DNA of 64,000 nt from Perilla frutescens (GCA_026008535.1 BRKX01000013.1:56307726-56371725), one strand, 5' to 3'. Numbered from the stretch's first letter, positions 12,793-23,639 are shown. Notes: generated by a model not told the origin, from the sequence alone. Translations and numbers: made by a program.

Positions 12793-12959
12793 CACGTGTT
12801 GGAGATGCTCTTATATCTTTCTCTTGAAAAAATCTAAAATTTATGTGACAAGTTTCGTTTTTCGAAAAAGAAAGATAAGTAATATGGATTTAATTTTGTA
12901 TAAAACATGTGAACTAATATAGTTATAAATAATAAATAAATGAATTTGATTTAATTTTT

Positions 12960-13110
12960 AGAAAATAAAATTTAATATTGAAAAATTAATGATATATCCT
13001 AATTGGGTATGATGAACCCTAAATAATAAGTGTAAAATTAAACTAAAGTATAATAAATTGAAATTGAATTAAAAATTAAAGAAAAATTAATAAATTTAAT
13101 TGTGCAGCAC
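12960..13110. repeat. AT-rich dispersed repeat, partial copy
   Basis: It shares 'ccctaaataataagtgtaaa' type sequence and 'aaattaaactaaagtata' with 28900-29160, and the same general layout with 41745-42010 and 51125-51392. Probably half of an AT-rich MITE. Confidence 0.5.
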
Positions 13111-13389
13111 CGAGTGCTGCACAAAATGGAACCGATGATTTTATCGGAGTTTATATTGTTCATGGGCATGATCGTCGCTTAAATTTGTAAATTAATTTCT
13201 ATGAATCAACTATTTTTTGTTTTGTTGTCGGGGTTTTTCCTCTATGAAGTCGTGTTCTTTAATTTTCATCATTTTTCGTTCTTTATCTCAAGTGGAATAT
13301 TCCCATATCAAATGAGGTAGATATGAAACATGTCCCCACTCTTCTTTAATTTTCATGTGGATACATGAGTAATTTCAAGTGAGAGAAGA

Positions 13390-14255
13390 TGAGAAAATTG
13401 CAAAAGTGGTCCCATAGGACATGTCCTACTGCAAAAATGGTCCCAATACTTGTAATTGTGGTCCTAAATTAAAATTTATATGCAATATTGGTCCTATAAG
13501 ACTCAAATATGCAATATTGATCCCATAACACTCAAATATGCAATATTGACCCCATGTCTTATGGGACCACTTTTACAAATTAATTTTGGTTTCAAATTTG
13601 ATTTTGATTTCAAATTTGATTTTTAATTTGCAAATGGGTTGAAAAGGCCGTGACTTGGGCATCAATATACATGAGTATGAAATCATTTATTTTCTTTCTT
13701 TTTACCTTTTCTGCTAATATTTTTATTTGAATTTAGTTGATTATTTGAAAGATTCTATTAGATGTGACTGAATTGTTGCTCAACATATTTTGTGGTCTTG
13801 TCTTCTCTAAAATCTTTGATGTGGATTTTTTTACTTGAAAAATGTGATTTTTTATTTATCTCATTGGCTTAAAATGGAAGCTTTTTTACCGGTTCATAAT
13901 TACTGGAGATTTCACCAGAAACCAGTTTCTCTTCTTTCATTTTGTATTTTGATCTCATAATCTCATTTATCTTAAAACTAAATTGCATTCGAAGGTCTCT
14001 TATTTTAGGATGATGAAATTGCTTATTATTGCTTCTTATCTTGTGATTTTTCTAGTCACATTTACAATTGTAAAAATGGTCCCATAGGGCATGGGACCAA
14101 TATTGCATATTTAAGTCTTATGGGACCAATATTGCATATTTGAGTCTTATGGGACCAATATTGCATATAAATTTTGATTTGAGACCACAATTGCAAGTAT
14201 TGAGACCATTTTTGCAACAGGACATGTCCTATAGGATCACTTTTGTAATTTTCTC
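13390..14255. mobile_element. Non-autonomous foldback MULE with perfect 9-bp TSD
   Basis: Long inverted arms of about 190 bp run from 'gagaaaattgcaaaagtggt' on the left to the complementary right end. Each arm repeats 'ggtcccat' and 'tgcaatattg' units. The 9-bp sequence gagagaaga flanks both sides (13381-13389 and 14256-14264). The interior carries no coding region. Its arm matches 61264-61460, next to a MuDR-type transposase remnant, so that element type probably supplied the transposase. Confidence 0.9.
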
Positions 14256-14507
14256 GAGAGAAGACCCACTAAGTAATGCCTTGTAAAGTCCCATGAATGA
14301 TGGGACTATTTTATATAAGTTGCATGAAACAAATGAAAAATGATGGAAATGATGCCCAATATGCAAAATGGCTAGTTTGTGATGGAGGAATTCTAAGTGG
14401 GGTTTTTAAACCACTTCTACCTGTACAAACGAATTAAAAAAAACTAGCCCCTCACCCTCGATAAGGGTACAAAGGAAATGGGAAAATAATTAATATAATT
14501 AAATGGA

Positions 14508-14888
14508 AAAATTATACTTTGATATCTATATTTTCGGTCATTTCTGTAAAGTAGCTCACTTTTTCAAAATTAACTAAATAATACCCACATTTTCAAAAAA
14601 ATTACAAATCTAATATTTTATCAATTTTTTACGGCCTAAAAATCATGCTTGATTGTTTGCTAAAAAAAAACAAAAAAAATCATGCTTGATTGTTTAGATT
14701 TTAAGAATTCTCGATTGGAGGAATAAGATTGAAATACAACCAATTACATAGAATTTTCAGTTGGAAAAAAATGATTAAATATTATATTTGTAATTTTTTT
14801 TGAAATAATGGGTATTAGTTTGACAGTTTTTAAAAAGTGGGTTCATTTTAAAAAGAGTTTAAAATGTAAGTATCAAAATATAATTTAC
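14508..14888. mobile_element. Foldback MITE, about 380 bp
   Basis: The left arm 'aaattatactttgata' and 'cccacattttcaaaaa' pairs with the right arm ('tatcaaaatataattt', 'aaaaagtgggttc'). No clear target duplication was found. Non-coding. Confidence 0.6.
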
Positions 14889-14980
14889 ACTTACTCATCT
14901 GAAGGATGATAATTAATTAACTCTAATTCAAACAATTTCCCCCTCTCTCACTCCCACTCACTCACTCCTCCCAGAATTAA

Positions 14981-15295
14981 TGGAAGGTACGAAGGAAAAG
15001 GTACTGTTGGTACAGTGGAGGTGCTTAACCACCCGGCCGTGGGTGGATTCTTAACGCATAGTGGATGGAACTCGACTCTCAAGAGCATTGCGGCTGGAGT
15101 GCCCTTGATTTGTTGGCCTTATTTCGGTTGTTAGACGTTCAATAGTAGGTTTGTGAGGTTTGGAAAATGGGATTGGATATCAAAGATACGTGTGATAGAT
15201 TGATGGTTGAAAAGGCAGTTAGAGAGCTTATGGTAGTTAGGAAGGATGAGTTCTTGGAAAGGGCAGGCAAAACTTGTGAAGATGGCCGTTAGTAA
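14981..15295 (+). pseudogene. UDP-glycosyltransferase (UGT) pseudogene fragment
   Basis: From about 15015 the plus strand encodes most of a PSPG box, the UDP-sugar binding signature of plant family 1 glycosyltransferases: VEVLNHPAVGGFLTHSGWNS, then TLKSIAAGVPLICWPYF. The start of the box is damaged. The position of the usual terminal Gln is replaced by a TAG stop (GC-stop where families have DQQ). After a frameshift the sequence resumes as EVWKMGLDIKDTCDRLMVEKAVRELMVV, normal UGT C-terminal sequence (given here in part). The N-terminal acceptor-binding half is absent, so this cannot encode an enzyme. No intact UGT lies in the window. Confidence 0.9.
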
Positions 15296-15299
15296 AGGG

Positions 15300-16390
15300 C
15301 CGGGGGTTCGTATAATTCGATAATTTGATAGTATATCAAATCATTGGTAATTTGATAGATAACTGAATGAGAAATAATTGTTTATGTTGGCTGACTTTTA
15401 TTTTAATTTTTTTTTGTTATTATTAATTGCTGCCCAAACATCCACAATGCATCCAGGTACAATTGTTACTTTTTGAGGGTCCTACTGTTATATCACTTAT
15501 TTTATTTATTTCCTTTTAATTCAGAAAAATTTTATTTATAATTTTCATGATATATATTTTAATTTAATGTGATAATATTTTTAATAAATTTAATTTAAAT
15601 ACCAATTTAAAATTTTAATTTATTTAATTTATTGAAAATTTTATTTACATATTTTTAATTTACTGTAAATTTTATTGATCATTTTCATTATATAATTACA
15701 TTATTAATTATAATAATAAATTCATTTTATTTACATATTATGAATTTATTATTTTTAAAAAATAAGAATCAATGTACAACAAAATAATACCATATAAAAT
15801 CGTAAAGTAATCATACAAAATATACATTGTAATCTAATTATAATTCAAATGGTTAGAAAGGAAAGAAATAAAAATAAAAAACAAAAAAGTTGATTCAACA
15901 AAAAATAAGCGAAAATTAAGAAAGAAAAAAAAAGAAAAGAAAAAAGGAGAGATAGAACAAGGAGAAAAAGAGAAAAAAAAATGGGGAGATAATGGTGCAC
16001 ATGTGCAGTGGCCCCACCAATCTCCCTTTTTTCCAACCGATACTTGGTACAAATAATGCTACTTGGTACAAAAAATTTAAATGTTACCCAACACCCACTA
16101 TGCAAATGTTACCAAATGCATGGGTACAAATTCATGCCACATGAGATTTTTACCCATGCATTGGAGATGTCCGTACTGTTCAAATCAGAACACTTCAATA
16201 TTTTTATTTTTTTTCTGTATATCATCATTTACTTAAACTAGATATCAACTTTATGTCATATTGACTTCAAATTGATGAACGGTTCACTCTTTTCTTGAAC
16301 ATCAAACACACAAACACACACGCACACAATAATTCTTGAGCAGGGCGAAAATCAAACACATACATTAATCCAGAATTCCTGACATGATAA
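15300..16390. other. AT-rich DNA with possible TIR element (about 15425-16165)
   Basis: 'aaacatccacaatgcatcc' near 15435 and the reverse complement of 'atgcattggagatgtcc' near 16155 resemble ends of a PIF/Harbinger-like MITE. The arms are imperfect and no target duplication was confirmed. No gene is recognised. Confidence 0.3.
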
Positions 16391-16392
16391 GC

Positions 16393-17505
16393 TTAACCAG
16401 ATACATCAATGACCTTCACCTCTGGCTTCTCATTGACACCCTTCGTCGGCACCGTCACGGTCAGCACCCCATTCTCCATCGCCGCCTTCATCCGATCCAA
16501 TCTGGCATTCTCCGGCAGACTGAAGCGGCGGAGGAACTTGCCGCCGCCCCTCTCCATGCAGTACCACTTATCTTTCTCCCCCTCCTCCTCCTCCTCCTTG
16601 CTTCTCTCCCCACTGATCTGGACAATTTTACCATCTTCAACCTCAATCTTGACATCCTCTTTCTTGAATCCGGGAACATCCACCTTCAACACATGGGCCT
16701 CCGCCGTCTCTTTCCAGTCCACGCGAGCGTTAGCCGCCGCGCCTTCGGAGGAGGGTGTGTTGCTTGTAACCATCCATCTTGCGGGCACATCAATCTGATC
16801 CCAATGGAATTTTTTTGACACCACACGATTGCTTCGAGCAAGATTAGTAATGAACAAAGTTGTTTCTCCTATCCCATCAACAACGAGACTACTACGCAGT
16901 TTTCTTGGGTCCGAATCAAATACACTCAACACTTTATAATGAAACCTATACATAAGAATTACGTTTTGATCACTAGATCCTTGGGTTTTGATATCAATGG
17001 TGAAAGCACTGCTCAAATGAGGATCAGACAGAGAAACAGAATGGGTAGGAAAGTAGGAGAAATAAATGGGACCATCACCTAAACTTGCCTCAACCATTCC
17101 TAATATAGATTCATGAAATTTTACAAGTCTCTTGTCGCGAAGACATATTATTGCAGAGGTGTCTGAAGCTAGTTTTGTTGTTTTCAAAGCCACCTGAATC
17201 ATTCCGACATGCAGGTCCAAATCCGAATCATTTTTCAAATGAACTCTTTGAAGATTATCAGTGAATAGAGGAAATGTTGAGTAATCCTCACATATAGGAA
17301 TTTCTTTCTCCACAGTTTTGACTCTACTATCTGCAGAATAACTGGACCTACTGCTTCGCTTAAAAACGTCCGAGGCTGAAGAAGGAGGCAGTTTCCAATC
17401 TTGAATAGAATTTTCAATTTTTTCAGGGATCATAATCTCTTTGTTTTTCTTAGAATCTTTATTACTATTTTGACCAAGAGATAAAGCTCCACATAATCTA
17501 TCCAT
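16393..17505 (-). CDS. Fusion: 30K-type viral movement-protein-like region + class I small heat-shock protein domain
   Basis: One uninterrupted 370-residue frame. Residues about 85-240 resemble the 30K movement-protein superfamily of plant viruses and endogenous pararetroviruses: a DLHVGMIQ strand, the ICLRDKR segment containing the superfamily's signature Asp, then GPIYFSYFP and an IKTQG segment. Residues about 248-370 match cytosolic class I sHSPs: ARVDWKET, the alpha-crystallin domain to about 355 (ISGERSKEEEE, GKFLRRFSLPENA, MENGVLTVTVP) and the terminal PEVKVIDVSG with an I-x-V motif. The variable N-terminal arm of an ordinary sHSP (about 30-40 residues) is replaced by the movement-protein part. 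Base composition shifts at the junction (near 16765): the sHSP part is clearly GC-richer. sHSPs are ATP-independent chaperones and 30K proteins act at plasmodesmata. A combined role is unknown. It may be a domesticated fusion or a fortuitous open read-through. No introns are needed. A splice-donor-like CAG|GTAAGT at about 17585 may mark a 5' UTR intron. Confidence 0.8.
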   Translation of the reverse strand: MDRLCGALSLGQNSNKDSKKNKEIMIPEKIENSIQDWKLPPSSASDVFKRSSRSSYSADSRVKTVEKEIPICEDYSTFPLFTDNLQRVHLKNDSDLDLHVGMIQVALKTTKLASDTSAIICLRDKRLVKFHESILGMVEASLGDGPIYFSYFPTHSVSLSDPHLSSAFTIDIKTQGSSDQNVILMYRFHYKVLSVFDSDPRKLRSSLVVDGIGETTLFITNLARSNRVVSKKFHWDQIDVPARWMVTSNTPSSEGAAANARVDWKETAEAHVLKVDVPGFKKEDVKIEVEDGKIVQISGERSKEEEEEGEKDKWYCMERGGGKFLRRFSLPENARLDRMKAAMENGVLTVTVPTKGVNEKPEVKVIDVSG

Positions 17506-17777
17506 TTATCAATTATGGCCCAGGATTTATTTGTTAATAAGCAGGAAAATGGGTGGTGCAGTAGAGATCAGAGAGTGCACTTACCTGAACATCATGTACT
17601 CAAACGCCATTTAAGAAAATGAGAGCAATTTACGAAGAATTTATGGATAACTGATTTCTAGTGAAACGCTAAAATTTTAAGGGTCTCAAAATTGGGGCAG
17701 CTCTTTCACAAGAGAGTTTGTTGCCTTTTACAAGGATAACAAAGTAGTAATATAAATTATAAACAGTCGCCTCAATA

Positions 17778-18245
17778 ATTGTGTGGAAAAGTAAAACTTT
17801 TTGCTGGACTTGGGCCCTCAAAGGAAAAGGAAAAGGAAAGAAATTAAAAAAGAAAATAAGGGCCAGCATTAAAAATACAAAGAAAGAAAAGAAAACGACA
17901 AAGAAAAAGATCGAATAAAGGGTAAGAATTGTTGACATGTTATATAATTCAGAAACTATTTTTATGCATTTATATTTGTAATTAATAATAATGTATCAGA
18001 GTTAGTGGGTCAAATAAGTTACTTAATGTTATGCTTTTTTTTAAAAAAATAGGAAATTAAAGTTTAATGTTATGTTTGGTGGAGTGTGGCCAACTGACCG
18101 TGGTAGCTAGCATTGGTGATAAAGATGAGGGTAGTTGAGTATCTATTTAATTAGGATTAGATAAAATGTTGCATTGTGCAGAATTCAAAGTTTAGTGAAA
18201 TACAACTTTCTTCATATAATCTGATTAGTAAATTTCCCTTTTACA
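17778..18245. repeat. 468 bp direct repeat, copy 1
   Basis: Nearly identical to 19120-19589 (scattered substitutions, one variable poly-A/T tract), same orientation. Begins 'attgtgtggaaaagtaaaac' and ends 'cccttttaca'. It lies just upstream of the movement-protein/sHSP gene (minus strand), so it may be duplicated 5' sequence of that locus. No target duplication or primer-binding site supports reading the pair as LTRs. Confidence 0.9.
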
Positions 18246-19119
18246 CCGCAACAAAAACACTTTTCAGTGACAACAAAAAATAAAATGTCATCACAAAAAT
18301 ATATATTTTTAGTGACGATATGTGCTTTGAAGTATGTCGTTGCGTCCCAAATAATTTAATTGCGATTAAAAAAGTCATCACTTTACTTTTGAAATGACTT
18401 GTCGTCCCAAAAAGTTTTAATACAAATAACTCTCACCTAGAAGAATATAATTTTAAGCAACAAAATGTCATCACCAAAAGATTAGTTTTTGTCATGACAT
18501 GTCGTCAAAAGATGAATTCATAAATAGACAACAATCAGCACAAACGTTGAGAGACCTTACCATTTTCAATAAACAATAGACATCGGTTGTTTTCAAAACC
18601 ATCGTATGTTATCATAGATAACGGTTTTTGTTGCAATCCGTTGTCTTTTTCTATATATAGATAACGAATTTCAGGTTAACTCTTGTCGATTTGGTTTGAT
18701 ACTGGACAACGATTTACTATGACCGTTGTCATTTTCAATTACTTTTTTTTTCGCTACAACTTTACTTTTTCTAATTTCAGCATGCTAGCTTATTGGCAAA
18801 TTCTCCAAAAATCTTTGTTAAATAGTTCAAAACAATGAATAATTAAAACTCGACAATAATTCATTTCATATTTAACTAAAAAGTGACAAAACATCATGTC
18901 TCTACAACATATGACTCAACATCCAATGTAAACAAGCATCTTTTCCTCAATTTTTACACAATTATCTCCAAAAAAATATCCCGTTTCACAGTTATTTTCA
19001 TCACAAAAGGACTACTAAGTTATCTAGAATGCATTCATTTTCACCTGACTTCTTGTTAATTGCCTAGCCATCATGATTTTCTCTTAATTTTTCATGTAGC
19101 TGCAACATCAAACAAAATG
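18246..19119. mobile_element. Spacer with CACTA-like non-autonomous remnant
   Basis: The spacer between the two direct repeats contains recurring 'gtcatcac', 'gacaacg' and 'ccgttgtc' units in both orientations. Such subterminal repeats are common in decayed CACTA-type elements. Ends are not identifiable. Confidence 0.35.
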
Positions 19120-19589
19120 ATTGTGTGGAAAAGTAAAACTTTTTGCTGGACTTGGGCCCTCAAAGGAAAAGGAAAAGGAAAGCAATTAAAAAAGAAAATA
19201 AGGGCCAGCATTAAAAATACAAAGAAAGAAAAGAAAACGACAAAGAAAAAGATCGAATAAAGGGTAAGAATTGTTGACATGTTATATAATTCAGAAACTA
19301 TTTTTATGCATTTATATTTGTAATTAATAATAATGTATCAGAGTTAGCGGGTCAAATAAGTTACTTAATGTTATGCTTTTTAAAAAAAAAAAAAGGAAAT
19401 TAAAGTTTAATGTTATGTTTGGTGGAGTGTGGCCGACTGGCCGTGGTAGCTAGCAATGGTGATAAAGATGAAGGTAGTTGAGTATCTATTTAATTAAGAT
19501 TAGATAAAATGTTGCATTGTGCAGAATTCAAAGTTTAGTTAAATACAACTTTCTTCATATAATCTGATTAGTAGATTTTCCCTTTTACA
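19120..19589. repeat. 468 bp direct repeat, copy 2
   Basis: Partner of 17778-18245. Divergence is only a few percent by eye, so the duplication is fairly recent. Confidence 0.9.
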
Positions 19590-19639
19590 TATCTTCCATT
19601 TAATCAAAAATTGACTGAATTATATCCATCAAATTTTAA

Positions 19640-19729
19640 ATAATGGAGGAGATTAGATGAGTTCCTAGTTTCCACCTAGGGAAAGAGTTCTCATTTGAAC
19701 CCTTCAAAAGAGTTCTCATTTGAACCCTT

Positions 19730-19767
<38 letters not shown>
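19640..19767. mobile_element. Truncated (TA)n-element end with doubled terminus
   Basis: 'gttctcatttgaaccctt' occurs twice in tandem (near 19690 and 19712), followed by a TA tract at 19733-19767. It is the right-end signature of the TA-flanked element class. The TA tract abuts a 5'-truncated Copia end. Confidence 0.5.
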
Positions 19768-19771
<4 letters not shown>

Positions 19772-20146
19772 AAGACACGGTAGCATTATCGTCTTTCGAA
19801 GCTGAGTATGTAGCAACAACTTCGGCAGCTAAACAATCGAAATGGCTATAGAAGCTTCTAGCAGATTTTAAGCATGAACAAAGTGGGGCTACATGGATAT
19901 TTTGTGACAACAAATCAACTATTGCTATGGCGAAGAATCATGTTTTTCATAGTCGAACAAAGCACATTGATGTGCAACATCACTATATTCAAGCTGGTAG
20001 CTGATAAAGTGGTTGAGCTAAAGTTTTGCGGTACAAATGAGCAAGTAGCAGACATCTTTACAAAGTCTCTACCCTTATCCAAGCATGAGTTTTTCAGATC
20101 ACAATTGGGAGTGTGTAGTTTTGAATCAAGGGGTAGTGTTGAATAG
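19768..20146 (+). pseudogene. Ty1/Copia RNase H fragment
   Basis: Plus-strand frames encode the Copia RNase H C-terminal region: LSSFEAEYVAATSAAKQSKWL, FCDNKSTIAMAKN, FHSRTKHIDVQHHYIQ and NEQVADIFTKSLP (given in part). An in-frame TAG follows SKWL and a further stop/frameshift lies near 'gctggtagctgataaag'. Everything upstream is missing; the fragment starts at the TA tract. It is followed directly by the 3' LTR. Confidence 0.9.
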
Positions 20147-20362
20147 TAATTCAAAGTTAGTTTCTATTATTTAGGAGCATGTATTTATTTATTTTTAAGT
20201 ATTTGACATAGTCTACTAGTTACCGACTTAGTGGTAATCTAGTTGTTCCTAATTTCTAGCTATTAGTTGTTGCTCGTTTGCCTATTAAAGGATGATTGTA
20301 TTTTCATTATTCAGTGTGTAAAATCCATTGCACTTAAATATATTTTTTCTCTGCCAACATCA
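20137..20362 (+). mobile_element. Copia 3' LTR
   Basis: Starts TGTTGAATAG immediately after a purine-rich 'caaggggtag' tract and ends 'gccaacatca', giving TG...CA borders and about 226 bp. It overlaps the last codons of the RNase H remnant, which end in the first bases of the LTR. No 5' partner LTR is present. Confidence 0.75.
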
Positions 20363-20576
20363 AGTGCTGGAGGTATATAATTTGGACATTGCAGAAGACA
20401 AAATTGTTAAACAAAATGATTTCTTCTCCATCTCCATTCTCCTCCACCGTTCAATGTTCTCACATTACACCACAATTCTCCACCGAAAACTACACCTACC
20501 ACCACCAACTCCACTTATGCCGCCTTAATTATTCGAGCTTCCAACTACTCATCACAAGACAATGCTCACACTCGGG

Positions 20577-21022
20577 GAATTCTACCCCTGCCCTTGAGTG
20601 TACTATCTCAAGTATCCCAATAGATCTATTATGACACTTGAGAGTAGAAGTGGTAAATTGTTGGCCTGGCTCGACTCAGTTTGAAATTTTTCGGGCCTAC
20701 CTTTTTTAGGTCGGACCTGCTCCAAAAGGCGGGTTGGGCTACCCGCGGGGTCTAGTGTATTTTTCAGTGTTTTGGGCCCAAAAACCCGGCTTGTTTAGGG
20801 CTCTCTCATTTCCGAGCCGGGTCGGCTTGACCTTAAATTATTTCATGCCTAATTTTGTTAGCTCGGATCGGCCCAAAATTATTTCAAACCTAATTTTTTT
20901 AACTTGATCCGGCCCGACAAACGGACCGGACCGAAATTGCCAAACCTATTTGAGAGTGTCAATATCATAATAAACTTGTTAGGACACTTGAGATAGTACA
21001 CAAGGGTAGGGTAGAACTCCCC
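20577..21022. mobile_element. Foldback element with GC-rich core
   Basis: Outer arms of about 65 bp pair ('gaattctacccctgccctt' and 'gtactatctcaagt' on the left, inverted on the right). The core holds GC-rich 'ggcccgac / ggaccggacc' type sequence unlike the AT-rich surroundings and may itself be a nested MITE. Confidence 0.65.
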
Positions 21023-23224
21023 CCATAAAACCGACATCCGCCGCCCCATCACCCACCACAAGCCTCTCAAAACCCCCACCTCACGTACTTCTCGCTTTCC
21101 AGAAGACCAGCTCAAGAAATTGGTTAATCCCCGTAATAATTGCTTTCCATACAAACCTCATATTTAACTTATATATAAATATTTATTTCTTATACTTTTC
21201 CTTCCTCACTACCACTATTTTAAATACAACTCCCATTATTTTAAACTCTAGCAGACTAAAATACAACTCTCACCTTAAATATCACAAAAGAAAATAGATT
21301 AAAAGAAACAAAAAATCACACAATAATTTATATATTAATTCTCATCAAATACAAGGTATTCCTTCAAAAAGCAAAATTCAAATTTGTAGAGTCTATTTCA
21401 ACATACTGAATAATGAGTACAATACAGCATAAAAAGATTGACAATGTGAAATAAGGATTGTTGATTTTTTTTTCCCTTGAGGTTAGTGTAGAACAACACA
21501 TATAGAAGGATTGAAGGAGAGTGGAAGTTTCTTCAAACAGTTGAAGTTTTGTTGGAGATGAACAAAAGATTAAACACCCCTTTTATTGCTAATGAAATCA
21601 ATATTTCCATCATTTGTATGTAGAAAAAGCTCCAGACGAGATGACTTTTTGTTAGTGTCATTGGTATGCACTAATTGTTCATTTTGTGTTGTTGGCGAGA
21701 TATGTTCGACAATATATGCTTGAGTATGTCCCCTAAGCTTCTTATTCCGCTGTGCAAGAAAAGAAAAACAGTTGGCGAACTGTTTCCTCTGTTATCCCAG
21801 ACATACCCAGGGACACCTTTATATAGCAGTTTTCATATTTACAAGATTTTGCGCTGATCTATTTTCAGAAGTCAAGATATGATCGATTGACTGCCTTGTG
21901 GAGTAGATACCGTGCTGAAATTAATCCTACTATACATGGAAAACATTTACACACATTTGGGAAGATCAAAAACCAATATACTCTTACCAAATTATCGAAG
22001 ATTGAAGAGCAACGGTAATATTGGTGTCAAGCTATATGAAGGTCGATTCATTGTGCAATCGGTGGACGACTTATTTAGATTCTCTTAGCATATTATTTGA
22101 GAGTCATTATTGTTTGTGTCCTATGTATTAACTGGTAGTTGTTCGATAAATAGTTCAACGTGATAAACTAGTTTTTGAATGTTTTGAGTGAAACACGCGA
22201 GGGTTTGTTTAATCCATATTGTCGCAATCTCGGGAGAGATTGTAAGTTGAAGTCGTGGGTAGCTAGATGGAGTCTAATGTCACGGTTGTGAGGGGATCTC
22301 ACAGCTTTCGTTTGGCGAAAGAGCTTTTGAAGAAGAACGGGCGACATAAGGAGGGAGTCATGTATGTGTAAGTTCCTCAATACACTTCATGAAGGAGTAG
22401 GAAACGAATCTTCAAGTTTTGGGCGAAGTCCTCCCAGAGTAGATTGTTTAACCGAACTGGGTTATCAATCTCATGCGTAATTTACTACTTTTTATTAACT
22501 GTTTTTATATCTGTCCTTCACATATCTAAGAACATAAGTGTGCAGTAGATTTTTTTTTTACACTTGGCACGGATTAATGTTTTTCACTTTTCTTTATTTA
22601 AAAATAAAATAAAATTATGGGATGTTTCTTTAGATTGTATATACTATGAACAAAGCTCTAAAGATCTAAAAGAAAAAACATGTTGATTATTTGCGACATT
22701 TGAAATAATATTATCACAATATATAAATACAATCTCATTCTCTTCTTGTGGTTGTCTCCGAGAAAGTTTTCATACATAGCTATAAATTCTCGTGCATTTA
22801 GCACTTTAACTTTCTACACAATTGTCAATTTGTTTTCGTGTATTCGATTTTTTTTGCCATATAATGGTAGTAAATAATTGAGTTCAAATGCATTCAACCG
22901 ATTCTCACTAGGGATTAATGTAGAGGGAGTCTGATCATCTGAGATCGTCTTATACATTAAAATTCATAAAATGAGTTAAGATCCCGATCCAGATCAAACA
23001 CAATCAAACCCCAATAAAATTGTAAATGTACATACAAAATATGGGGTTGAATCAGAATATTGACCCGTCTTGCGGGTAAAACAGGTTTCACACAAGTTTT
23101 TATCATCAAATTACATATGTTGTTGTGATAGTTATTTTCACTGACAAAAATTAAATATGTGCGATTGTGCATGCAATGTGAAAAAATAGTTTCAACGACA
23201 ATTATACATTTTATTAATATCGAT
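21023..23224. other. Intergenic DNA; possible Copia LTR remnant near 22200-22560
   Basis: No gene recognised. The piece 'ccgaactgggttatcaatc' and 'gcgtaatttactac' near 22450 resembles sequence at about 35800 and 48790, which I suspect are solo LTR remnants. Evidence is weak. Confidence 0.3.
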
Positions 23225-23346
23225 ATAGTTGGTTTTCGGTTAAATTCAATCGTATTATTGTCACACCACTATTGTTCTAACATTAACATTTTCAACATGT
23301 CACAATCTTGAAGAAATTAAAGGAATATTGGTAGAACATCTGGCAT
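23225..23346. repeat. Dispersed copy of kinase-gene 3' flank
   Basis: Matches 61131-61262 closely ('tattattgtcacaccac', 'cattttcaacatg', 'cttgaagaaattaaagg'). It also resembles DNA just 3' of the LRK10L-type genes at 25860-25905 and 28230-28275, so it may be a leftover of a duplicated kinase locus. Confidence 0.6.
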
Positions 23347-23390
23347 CTAAATGACAGCTAGATGAGAACAAATGGCTATAGAAAATAATC

Positions 23391-23639
23391 ACCCCGTCCC
23401 ATTTTGATAGATTTTTTTTTTTGGTATGTCCCGATATATAGACATATTTCTATATTTAGCTAATTTAATTTACTAATATATATCCCTATCTAATATGTTC
23501 ACATTAGGCATTTATTCAATATCAAACAAATTATAAATAGGGCATATTAATTAGGAAGTTTCTTGATTGATTATTTTTCTCAAATTTTTTTAATCCGCGT
23601 GAAAAATCCCAATCAACCTATCAAAATGAGATGGAGGAA
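23391..23639. mobile_element. Stowaway-like (Tc1/mariner) MITE
   Basis: The left end 'ccccgtcccattttgatag' and the right end 'ctatcaaaatgagatgga' followed by ggaag form the CTCCCTCCGTCCC-type inverted termini of plant Stowaway MITEs. Length about 250 bp, AT-rich interior. The TA duplication is not clean. Confidence 0.75.

Larger units (their letters stand above)
9480..12800 (-). mobile_element. Decayed Ty3/Gypsy LTR-retrotransposon remnant
   Basis: The stretch holds an aspartic-protease coding remnant on the minus strand (12145-12616) and a pair of about 210 bp direct repeats (10738-10947 and 12582-12792). A longer GC-richer non-coding segment (about 10440-10730) and 'cttatcccaaacttag'-type non-coding sequence common in plant Gypsy internal regions are also present. 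RT, RNase H and integrase domains are absent. The outer borders are not defined. Confidence 0.6.

Noticed and set aside
8665..12810. A single 4.1 kb element bounded by 'gagcatatccaacc' and 'gttggagatgctc'
   Set aside because: The ends pair loosely, but the interior is a Gypsy remnant with its own repeats; shared 'gagcatctccaac' sequence is common to many plant MITEs.
16384..16818. Two plus-strand open frames over the sHSP coding end
   Set aside because: They are antisense shadows of the GC-rich alpha-crystallin coding region and have no domain of their own.
17778..19589. Interpretation of the paired 468-bp repeats as LTRs of a small retrotransposon
   Set aside because: Borders are TG/CA-like, but flanking 5-mers do not match, no primer-binding site follows the left copy, and the spacer looks like a CACTA remnant.
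20389..20634. Frames downstream of the Copia LTR
   Set aside because: They cross into a foldback element and have no similarity I recognise.
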